Origin: Lachnospiraceae bacterium
Lineage (GTDB): Bacteria; Bacillota; Clostridia; Lachnospirales; Lachnospiraceae
DNA length: 6,033 nucleotides
Direction: 5' to 3'
NCBI GenBank assembly: GCA_003542935.1
Contig: DPJQ01000046.1
Location: 1-6,033 of the forward strand
Shown: positions 1 to 5,039 of the stretch, piece by piece
Numbering within the stretch: the first letter of the stretch is position 1
Layout: the number at the start of each line of letters is the position of its first letter
The notes under the pieces: generated by a model
Databases searched by the model: none
What the model was told of the DNA's origin: nothing
The model's input: only the letters and a program-made list of their open reading frames with translations
Made by a program: the position numbers and the translations under genes

Positions 1-31
1 TTTTCCGTAATGAAAATAATCAACTGACCCG

Positions 32-352
32 TCATGGGGCGGAGCCGGATAAAAGGGTAATCAGAGCTTCCAGTTTTTCTCTGGGCATGTCTTTCATCAG
101 CGTATTCAAACGCTGTATTTCCACAGGATGTTCGACTTCTGTGGAGAGCAGATCGATTAAAGTGATGCCGAAATAATTGCAAATGTCCACCAGCACAGGT
201 AAAGGAGGCGTGATGGCTCCGGCTAATACTTTTTTGATATAGTCATCGTTTTTGCCAATACTGAGGCTGAGCTTGCGCATAGAGAGCGCATTTTCATACA
301 GAAGCTGCTCAATCCGGGTTTTGATGTTCGAAAATAGTTCCTGATAATCCAT
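32..352 (-). CDS. XRE-family helix-turn-helix transcriptional regulator (small)
   Basis: This is a 106-residue cytoplasmic protein that probably binds DNA as a dimer and regulates transcription. Residues about 12-70 form a Cro/C1-type (XRE) helix-turn-helix: a first helix around RIEQLLYENALS, the MRKLSLSIGKNDDYIKKVLAG segment in the position of the turn and recognition helix, and the PPLPVLVDICNYFGITLIDLL tail typical of the family. The remaining ~35 residues (EIQRLNTLMKDMPREKLEALITLL) look helical and may mediate dimerisation. The ATG at 350-352 is supported by a GAGGG ribosome binding site eight bases upstream. The gene diverges from another small HTH gene at 626. Its target is unknown; autoregulation is plausible because of the palindromic sequence around its TATAAT box. 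Family assignment is confident, biological role is not. Confidence 0.85.
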   Translation of the reverse strand: MDYQELFSNIKTRIEQLLYENALSMRKLSLSIGKNDDYIKKVLAGAITPPLPVLVDICNYFGITLIDLLSTEVEHPVEIQRLNTLMKDMPREKLEALITLLSGSAP

Positions 353-417
353 ACTGATTCCCTCAAGGTCTGTAGATGTCTGACTTGCAATTTTACCAAT
401 CCATATACCATGGTTTC

Positions 418-433
418 TTCATTATATTATGAA
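418..433. repeat. Imperfect palindrome over the -10 box, possible operator
   Basis: TTCAT (418-422) and ATGAA (429-433) form an inverted repeat around an AT core, with two mismatches over 16 bases. A wider pair, ATGGTTTC (410-417) and GAACCAT (442-448), flanks it with similar symmetry. The position over the minus-strand -10 box makes it a candidate site for autoregulation by one of the two adjacent HTH proteins. That is inference from position only. Confidence 0.3.
421..426 (-). promoter_or_regulatory. Candidate -10 box of the minus-strand HTH gene
   Basis: The minus strand reads TATAAT here, about 70 bases upstream of the ATG of the 32-352 gene. At a 17-base spacing the -35 region is poor (AATGGT), so the promoter is weak or activator-dependent, or the real -35 lies elsewhere. 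The box sits inside an imperfect palindrome (TTCAT-N6-ATGAA, 418-433), which would suit a repressor site. Confidence 0.4.
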
Positions 434-474
434 ATCTTCCTGAACCATTGTTTTTAAAAGTCCTATTTTGCAAT

Positions 475-502
475 AAAACAGAGGCTTAAAAAACCCTGTT
501 TT
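475..502. repeat. Inverted repeat AAAACAG/CTGTTTT in the divergent intergenic region
   Basis: AAAACAG (475-481) and CTGTTTT (496-502) are perfect 7-base inverted arms separated by 14 bases. Allowing one bulged base, the pairing extends inward by two G-C pairs. It lies upstream of the plus-strand promoter and between the two divergent regulators, so a regulatory site is possible. The short arms and the lack of a T-run argue against a terminator. Confidence 0.3.
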
Positions 503-522
503 GTCGAGAAAAGTCGGAAAAA
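503..522 (+). repeat. Two tandem 10-base repeats GTCGRRAAAA upstream of the promoter
   Basis: GTCGAGAAAA (503-512) is followed directly by GTCGGAAAAA (513-522). The 10-base period is close to one helical turn, and the pair ends 11 bases before the -35 hexamer of the 626-901 gene. This geometry fits a pair of regulator half-sites on one face of the DNA. No family can be assigned from the sequence. Confidence 0.35.
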
Positions 523-533
523 CAAATTTCTAT

Positions 534-562
534 TTGACAAATCCTTTATGTAGATTTATATT
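534..562 (+). promoter_or_regulatory. Sigma-A-type promoter of the plus-strand HTH gene
   Basis: A perfect TTGACA (534-539) is followed by a 17-base spacer and TATATT (557-562), matching the housekeeping promoter consensus at 11 of 12 positions with optimal spacing. Transcription would start near 569, giving a leader of roughly 57 bases before the ATG at 626. Expression is expected to be strong unless it is repressed. Confidence 0.8.
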
Positions 563-625
563 CTTAGTAAAAATAGAGGCTCTGCGTTAACTTAGAAAGG
601 CAGGTAAAGGACAGGAGGAGATATC

Positions 626-901
626 ATGAGCAGCTACAAGAAAGAATTGAACGATTTTCTCAGAGAAAAAATGCGTTCTTATCGTAAGGAACATGCTTAT
701 TCCCAGGAACATATGGCGGAAATGATTCGTATCGCGCCCCGGTCATATTTTGATCAGGAGCATGGAAAGTATGGCTTTTCGGCTCTTTCTTTTGTGATGT
801 TTCTTTTGGCTTTTCCGGAGGAAGAAATGATGGAAATGCTGGGGGAGATCCGCGCTCTTCTGGGGCATACGAAAAAGGACGAGGCTGCCCGGACATTGTG
901 A
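626..901 (+). CDS. Small XRE-like helix-turn-helix protein
   Basis: This 91-residue protein is probably a DNA-binding regulator. Residues about 9-60 fit a Cro/C1 (XRE) helix-turn-helix: FLREKMRSYRKEHAYSQEHMAEMIRIAPRSYFDQEHGKYGFSALSF contains the SQE..A..... helix 2 and the S-Y---E-G-----S pattern after the recognition helix. After it, FVMFLLAFPEEEMMEMLGEIRALL is helical and hydrophobic, perhaps a dimer surface. The ATG is set by a consensus AGGAGG (613-618) seven bases upstream. The gene stands alone, with its own near-consensus promoter and a terminator right after the stop, so it is a monocistronic unit. It is divergent to the HTH gene at 32-352, and the two may regulate each other, which is inference. 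It is too short to carry a sensor domain. Confidence 0.85.
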   Translation: MSSYKKELNDFLREKMRSYRKEHAYSQEHMAEMIRIAPRSYFDQEHGKYGFSALSFVMFLLAFPEEEMMEMLGEIRALLGHTKKDEAARTL

Positions 902-924
902 GTAGAAAATAATTGGAAAATCAG

Positions 925-969
925 AAATCCTGCCGCACAGATATTTAAGAAAAATGCGGCAGGATTTTT
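925..969 (+). terminator. Intrinsic terminator after the plus-strand HTH gene
   Basis: AAATCCTGCCGCA (925-937) pairs perfectly over 13 bases with TGCGGCAGGATTT (955-967) across a 17-base A-rich loop. A run of five T (965-969) completes a Rho-independent terminator for the 626-901 gene. Read on the minus strand, the same stem is followed by a T-rich stretch, so it may also stop transcripts arriving from the DUF885 gene. Confidence 0.85.
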
Positions 970-1062
970 GCGCTTTTATATTTGCGATTGATGGGATTTG
1001 CCGGCATTGTTGCCGGTATATGCCCGCGGGCGCCAATGAATTTGGAAAATTTTTGTACTCCC

Positions 1063-1074
1063 GAGTATATACTC
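1063..1074. repeat. Perfect 12-base palindrome just past the DUF885 stop codon
   Basis: GAGTATATACTC is a perfect palindrome eight bases beyond the stop codon of the minus-strand gene. With one bulged base the stem extends by three G-C pairs (CCGGAG...CTCGGG on the minus strand). No convincing T-run follows, so it is at best a weak terminator or an mRNA 3'-end hairpin. Confidence 0.4.
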
Positions 1075-1081
1075 CGGAAAG

Positions 1082-2845
1082 TCAGGATGCGGGGGAGAGA
1101 GGCTGGCTGATGTCCAGACGTTCAAAAACCTCATCTTCCAGAATATCGAAGGGACAGGGGCCTGTGGTAAGGACAGCCTCATGAAATGCCCGGAGGTCAA
1201 AGGCGTCACCCAGGGCATTTTCACAGGCGGTGCGCAGATCTGCAAAGCTCAGGTAGCCCAGATAGTATTTCAGATAGTTGGTTGGGTTTTCGAGTATATA
1301 TTGATAGAGATTTTGTACTGCAGCCTGGTCGGAGATACCAAAGCCATCCAAAAAAGACCCAACATCTGCCAGGGACCAGCCGTGGCCGTGGATGCCTATA
1401 TCCAGCAGGGAGGTCAGGCACAGATTCATGGAACGCTCCAGCCAGTACAGCGAGGCGCCGCTCCAGACACCCTCGGCTTCCGTGCAGAACCAGGATTCCA
1501 CGTAGGTGGCCCACCCCTCTATGTAGCCGCCGCAGGAGAGGACTTCCCGCAGCGGATCAGGATCTGTGGAGGAAAAATAATTGGTCTGGTACAGATGGCC
1601 GGGAAATCCTTCATGGGCCAGGGTGGAAAAAAGCTCCACGCCGCTCATCTGCTCCGTCGGATTGATGTAGATGGTATTAGTCTCCTGGGCGTCGATGGGC
1701 GGGGTCAGGTAAAAAGCGGGGCTCGCGTAATCCGCCAGCTCATCCTGGATCTGTTTCAGCTCCCAGTCAACATCCGTCAGAGCAGGAAAGTCGTTTAGGA
1801 TGGAGTTTTGCAGCAGCTGCAACATTTTTGCGGCGTCCAGCTTCTCGTAGGGATCTGCCCCAGAGGCGGTATCCTGGGGCAGAGACTGGACTTTCTGGAT
1901 ATCGGCCAGAAGCTGCCGGTAGAGCCGCTCCTGAATCTGGGGAATTGTGAGGCTGCTTCCGGTCTCCTTGCGGACAAGGGCTTCATAATAGTCCGTACCG
2001 TTGGGACAGGTGGCCAGTCCCCCCTGTACTTTACAGGTGCCTTGAAGGGATTTGAGCCGTTCCATCAGATTCCGGTAGGCAGGAAATACACAGTCGGTGA
2101 GTTGTTTGGCATGGGCGTCTGCCAGGCTTTGCCTCTCATCGTCAGAGAGAAAGTCGCAGGAACTGCATTTCTCAACAAAAGCGGCCTGGAGAAAATGAGA
2201 AGCGTCGCCCCGGCCGATAAAATCCTCACACTGCTCGCAGATACGGTCAATGGTATTGTCTTCCGGTCCCACCCCGTTTGCGGCCTGGATATCCACAAAA
2301 TCCATAAGGTCGGAAAAATACCGGTCCAGGTCTTCGAGCAGGGCGAAATAGGTGTCGATATCCCCTTTGCTGCGAAAGGCGTATTCTGCCAGCAGTGTGG
2401 GGAGCTGCGCCTGGGTGCCCAGGGAGGGGCTGATGAAGTTCTGGAGAAAATAGCCTTTCATCAGGGCCAGCTCGTTTTCGGTCTGTGTTTTTAGAATATC
2501 CAGTGTCAGCGCCTGTTCGGCACGGAGATCCTCTGAATGGAAGCTGTCAAGGATGGCATACTGGTTTTCCAGCATGGCAGCCTGGGCGATGGCGTCTCCG
2601 TCGGGAAACGATCCCAGCGTGGCATAGGAGGGTTCCAGCCCCCAGCCGTCGGGATCGGCCAGTGTATAGTGGAGGGTCAATGTATCCTGAAGCAGAGAAT
2701 CCTCCAGAAGCTGTCGGGTGTAGCGTTCAAACCGGACAGGTTCCGGCGGGATCAGCCGGTAGAGGCCGACGCTCACAAGGAGCAGCACGGCGGCAAATAA
2801 AAATGCCGCCAGACATTTCTGTTTGCGGGAAAGACGTCGGATCAA
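1082..2845 (-). CDS. DUF885-family membrane-anchored putative zinc metallopeptidase
   Basis: This 587-residue protein belongs to the DUF885 family, regarded as metallopeptidase-like. No substrate can be assigned. Residues 1-10 are basic and 11-30 form a single hydrophobic segment (LAAFLFAAVLLLVSVGLY) without a lipobox cysteine, suggesting a signal anchor with the bulk outside the membrane. H411-E412-G-F-P-G-H417 is the HExxxxH-like metal site, and EGWATYVE (443-450) supplies the further conserved glutamates. DIGIHGHGWS (482-491), the YYLGYLSFADLR block (527-538) and the C-terminal FHEAVLTTGPCPFDILE (554-570) are also typical. Length is normal for the family. The start is TTG (2845-2843), not ATG. 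It is favoured by GAAGGAAAGGAA six bases upstream and because the next methionine would remove the membrane anchor. The gene is monocistronic in this window and points away from the ATP synthase operon. Active-site residues are intact. Confidence 0.88.
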   Translation of the reverse strand: MIRRLSRKQKCLAAFLFAAVLLLVSVGLYRLIPPEPVRFERYTRQLLEDSLLQDTLTLHYTLADPDGWGLEPSYATLGSFPDGDAIAQAAMLENQYAILDSFHSEDLRAEQALTLDILKTQTENELALMKGYFLQNFISPSLGTQAQLPTLLAEYAFRSKGDIDTYFALLEDLDRYFSDLMDFVDIQAANGVGPEDNTIDRICEQCEDFIGRGDASHFLQAAFVEKCSSCDFLSDDERQSLADAHAKQLTDCVFPAYRNLMERLKSLQGTCKVQGGLATCPNGTDYYEALVRKETGSSLTIPQIQERLYRQLLADIQKVQSLPQDTASGADPYEKLDAAKMLQLLQNSILNDFPALTDVDWELKQIQDELADYASPAFYLTPPIDAQETNTIYINPTEQMSGVELFSTLAHEGFPGHLYQTNYFSSTDPDPLREVLSCGGYIEGWATYVESWFCTEAEGVWSGASLYWLERSMNLCLTSLLDIGIHGHGWSLADVGSFLDGFGISDQAAVQNLYQYILENPTNYLKYYLGYLSFADLRTACENALGDAFDLRAFHEAVLTTGPCPFDILEDEVFERLDISQPLSPAS

Positions 2846-3027
2846 GGGCGGTTCCTTTCCTTCTTATATTAATGCATTACCAATCTATGAAAAACGTGGA
2901 CGGAATATACGTGCCTTTCACGGCCGTTCCGGCGGCAAAGCGGCAGTGAGGGGAGGCGCGTTCCCATGGCAGACATATCCGGGTAATTATTTTGCGGAAT
3001 GCCGACACATGCCGACGAAAGTCAGAT
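2846..3027. other. Left part of the 734-base intergenic region, no gene found
   Basis: This stretch holds the AAGGAA ribosome binding site of the minus-strand DUF885 gene (2852-2857) and presumably its promoter. I could not find a -35/-10 pair of acceptable quality. A GC-richer section (about 2905-2965) then passes into the DnaA-box cluster. Short reading frames here lack ribosome binding sites and recognisable protein features. Confidence 0.4.
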
Positions 3028-3182
3028 TGTGGAATATAGACAAACTTTTCGTCACTTTAAAGAGAAACTGCCGGGGGATGTGGATTCTTATCCCAAGTTA
3101 TCCACAATCAAAATGTGGAAAATAGGGATAAAATCAAGTTATACACAGAGTTATCCACATTATCCACAGTTTTTTATCCAGA
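3028..3182. promoter_or_regulatory. DnaA-box cluster, oriC-like or DnaA titration/regulatory region
   Basis: The DnaA consensus TTATNCACA occurs repeatedly here. Perfect TTATCCACA lies at 3098-3106, 3151-3159 and 3160-3168, the last two abutting head to tail, and TTATACACA lies at 3139-3147. One-mismatch copies are at 3174-3182 (TTATCCAGA) and, on the minus strand, 3114-3122 (TGTGGAAAA). Weaker two-mismatch copies are at 3028-3036, 3079-3087, 3088-3096 and 3123-3131. Most strong copies share one orientation, and the flank to the right is AT-rich. Chance occurrence of three perfect 9-mers in 155 bases is negligible. The cluster is either part of a chromosomal origin or a non-origin DnaA cluster that titrates DnaA or links atp operon expression to replication. 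No dnaA gene is in the window, so the choice stays open. Confidence 0.85.
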
Positions 3183-3196
3183 TTTTCCAGATTGAC

Positions 3197-3235
3197 ATAA
3201 GATTTTTTGAAACAAGCGTTCTGTGAAAATCTTAT
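3197..3235. repeat. AT-rich inverted repeat next to the DnaA boxes
   Basis: ATAAGATTTT (3197-3206) and AAAATCTTAT (3226-3235) are perfect 10-base inverted arms with a 19-base spacer. The stem is too AT-rich for a terminator. Its place immediately beside the DnaA boxes suggests a protein-binding or easily unwound element, but this is inference. Confidence 0.45.
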
Positions 3236-3545
3236 AAATCGACAGAAAAACTTAAAATCCGGTTGACAACACCAAAATCAGAAAGTAAATCTCAGCCGTG
3301 AAAATTGTGCGGAATAGTTCGAAATGTATATGCAATTCAATCGACTGCAGGGCGCGGATATCCTCCCCATAGCCTGGCGGAAGAATCATTTGCAGTTTCA
3401 TGGGCGGGATGTATTGCGTCTGGCTAATTTTCCGGGCAAAAAATTGTGGGATTGTGTATTTTACCTAGTCAAAGTGGCGAAAACTTTACTTATGAGACCG
3501 GGATTATAGCAAATTGACTATAGATTTTTTGTAGAAAAAGAGTAT
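3236..3545. other. Intergenic leader region before atpB, no gene found
   Basis: No convincing gene is present. A 61-codon frame at 3324-3509 has no ribosome binding site and no recognisable motif. TTGACA at 3263-3268 and TTGACT at 3514-3519 look like -35 hexamers, but neither has a good -10 box at 16-18 bases. No riboswitch or T-box pattern was recognised. If transcription starts upstream at 3263, atpB would have a leader of nearly 300 bases. Confidence 0.4.
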
Positions 3546-3551
3546 GATAAT
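3543..3551 (+). promoter_or_regulatory. Candidate -10 element for the atp operon
   Basis: TATGATAAT contains two overlapping good -10 boxes (TATGAT 3543-3548, GATAAT 3546-3551) about 30 bases before the atpB start. The nearest consensus-like -35, TTGACT at 3514-3519, is 23-26 bases away, which is too far for a standard promoter. The promoter is therefore tentative. A one-mismatch reverse DnaA box (TTTGGATAA, 3559-3567) lies just downstream. Confidence 0.3.
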
Positions 3552-3579
3552 AGAGGAATTTGGATAAGCAGGAAAGGAA

Positions 3580-4266
3580 GTGAAGAAAGTGGACGCCTAC
3601 ATCGAAACCATCAAGGAGGAGATGAACTGCCATACGGTCTTTACCCTCGGCGGCGTGGGCATCAAGGAGTCGGTGGTTGCGACCCTCATCATCACCACCG
3701 TCGTTTTTCTGGTCGGGCTGATCGTGACCAGCGGGCTGCGGGTGGAGAATCCTTCCCGGCGGCAATTGGCGGTGGAGTCATTTGTGCTGTGGCTGGAAGG
3801 GTTTTACGCCAATACCCTGGGCGAGAAGGGACGGCGCTATGCCCCCTACATGATGACCATTGCCTGTTATGTGGCCATTGCCAATATTTTTGACATTTTC
3901 GGCATGAAGCCGCCCACGAAGGACATGAACTGTACGGCGGCCCTGGCCATTATGACCATTGTGCTGGTGCAGTACGCGGGTATCCGAGCCAGGGGTGTGA
4001 AGGGGTGGATACACAGTTTTGTCGAACCGATGCCGGCCATGCTCCCGATGAATATCCTGGAGCTCTTTATCAAACCGGTCTCCCTGTGTATGCGGTTGTT
4101 TGGGAATGTCCTGGGTGCTTTTGTGGTCATGAGCCTAGTTCAGGGGCTGACAAAGTTCATCCTCCCGGTGCCATTCGCATTGTATTTTGATTTTTTTGAC
4201 GGACTGATTCAGGTTTACGTGTTTACCTTCCTGTCTTCGATGTACATATCGGAGGCAGTGGAATAA
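3580..4266 (+). CDS. atpB: ATP synthase Fo subunit a
   Basis: Subunit a forms the two half-channels that carry ions to and from the c-ring in the membrane sector of F1Fo ATP synthase. The 228-residue product has several hydrophobic segments (about 31-52, 88-105, 119-134, 155-190, 196-224). The diagnostic block SLCMRLFGN places the essential stator arginine at R172, and FDGLIQVYVFTFLSSMYISEA is the typical last helix, with the conserved glutamine at Q211. The residue nine past the arginine, glutamate in E. coli (E219), is phenylalanine here (F181). The start is a GTG at 3580 with AGGA six bases upstream. A second GTG at 3589 could also serve, being nine bases further from the same purine-rich site. 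It is the first gene of the operon. No atpI lies upstream, and atpE follows after 31 bases. Confidence 0.95.
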   Translation: MKKVDAYIETIKEEMNCHTVFTLGGVGIKESVVATLIITTVVFLVGLIVTSGLRVENPSRRQLAVESFVLWLEGFYANTLGEKGRRYAPYMMTIACYVAIANIFDIFGMKPPTKDMNCTAALAIMTIVLVQYAGIRARGVKGWIHSFVEPMPAMLPMNILELFIKPVSLCMRLFGNVLGAFVVMSLVQGLTKFILPVPFALYFDFFDGLIQVYVFTFLSSMYISEAVE

Positions 4267-4297
4267 AAAGATATTTAAAGAAAAGGAGATTATCATT

Positions 4298-4516
4298 ATG
4301 TTGACAGCTATTGGTGCAGCTATTGCCGTGTTTTCTGGTATCGGTGCAGGAGTGAGTATTGCGAATGCGACAGGTAAGGCCGTGGAGTCTATCGCGCGTC
4401 AGCCGGAGGCTGCCGGAGAGATTCGTTCTACGATGTTGATCGGCGCGGCTCTGTCGGAGGCGACGGCTGTGTATGGTTTTGTTATCGGCGTACTGATCAT
4501 TTTGTTCCTGGGATAA
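4298..4516 (+). CDS. atpE: ATP synthase Fo subunit c
   Basis: This is the ring-forming proteolipid of the rotary Fo motor. The 72-residue product is a two-helix hairpin: helix 1 about 3-25, the polar loop ARQPEA at 33-38, and helix 2 about 46-71. The ion-binding carboxylate is E54 in LSEATAVYG. Positions that bind sodium in the Ilyobacter ring (Q32 and S66) are I21 and A55 here, so a proton-type ring is expected. The helix-packing glycine motif is partly replaced: G14, G16, G18, then S20, A22 and A24. The ATG is supported by AAGGAG (4283-4288), nine bases away. The strong site and separate initiation suit the high copy number of c. The gene is 31 bases after atpB and 19 bases before atpF. Confidence 0.96.
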   Translation: MLTAIGAAIAVFSGIGAGVSIANATGKAVESIARQPEAAGEIRSTMLIGAALSEATAVYGFVIGVLIILFLG

Positions 4517-4535
4517 GGGGAAGGCGGTATAGAAC

Positions 4536-5039
4536 ATGTTAAGCTTAGATCCTTTTAACCTTGTCTGTATCATCGTCAATCTGATCGTCCTGTATATATT
4601 AATGAAGAAATTCGTTTTCGGCCGCGTGCTGAACGTGATCGAGTCAAGGCAGCAGATGATTAACGAGGAGAAGGCTGGCGCGAAGGCGGTCAGGGAGGAG
4701 GCCGACCGGTTAAAGAAAGAATACGAGGAGAATCTGCGTCAGGCAGATGAGACTTCGAACCGGATCGTCCAGGATGCCAAAATCCGGGCCCAGGGTGAGT
4801 ACAGCCGCATTATGGAACGCGCGGCGGCGGATGCCGAGGCTATGAAAGCCAGCGCACAGAAATCCATTGCCCAGGAGCGGGAAAAGACCATGGATGAGCT
4901 TCATGGGCAGATCATGGATCTCGCCGTGGAGGCCGCGGGAAAAATTATGTCGGAAAAGGCAGGCCCTGAGAACGACAGTATTCTCTATGACGCATTTATA
5001 AAAGAAGCAGGTGATGTTGATGGTGCAAAAGACGAGTAA
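4536..5039 (+). CDS. atpF: ATP synthase Fo subunit b
   Basis: Subunit b is the peripheral stalk that ties Fo subunit a to delta and alpha at the top of F1. The 167-residue product has one N-terminal membrane helix (about residues 7-23, FNLVCIIVNLIVLYILM), then KKFVFGRVLNVIESRQQMI and a long charged coiled coil rich in Glu, Lys, Ala and Gln. This is the classic single-gene b architecture, with no delta domain fused to its C-terminus. The ATG follows AAGGCGG (4521-4527) by eight bases. Its end overlaps the start of the delta-alpha reading frame by 20-26 bases, so translation of the two is probably coupled. Length is normal for the family. Confidence 0.95.
   Translation: MLSLDPFNLVCIIVNLIVLYILMKKFVFGRVLNVIESRQQMINEEKAGAKAVREEADRLKKEYEENLRQADETSNRIVQDAKIRAQGEYSRIMERAAADAEAMKASAQKSIAQEREKTMDELHGQIMDLAVEAAGKIMSEKAGPENDSILYDAFIKEAGDVDGAKDE

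Noticed and set aside
502..508. TGTCGAG as a Spo0A box
   Set aside because: It matches the 7-base 0A-box consensus TGTCGAA at only six positions and overlaps a better-defined tandem repeat; a single near match is expected by chance.
32..901. Toxin-antitoxin or restriction-control module formed by the two HTH genes
   Set aside because: Neither product resembles a toxin or nuclease, and the genes are divergent rather than co-transcribed, so only a regulatory role can be supported.
999..1018. CCGGCA-TTGT-TGCCGG hairpin
   Set aside because: A short stem with no T-run on either strand, lying between the true terminator at 925-969 and the DUF885 stop; it is not convincing as a terminator or RNA gene.
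1181..1798. Open frame of about 205 codons on the plus strand, opposite the DUF885 gene
   Set aside because: It is antisense to a well-supported gene, lacks a ribosome binding site and shows no recognisable protein features; long antisense frames are common opposite GC-rich genes.
1808..2494. Open frame of 228 codons on the plus strand, opposite the DUF885 gene
   Set aside because: Also an antisense shadow of the DUF885 coding sequence, with low-complexity composition reflecting its codon use and no family motif.
3183..3260. DnaA-trio unwinding element next to the DnaA boxes
   Set aside because: The GAT triplets I found are spaced 9-11 bases apart rather than every three bases, so the trio pattern is not present in recognisable form.
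3324..3509. 61-codon frame in the intergenic region before atpB
   Set aside because: There is no ribosome binding site at a sensible distance, no motif and no partner; it is more likely part of the untranslated or regulatory region.
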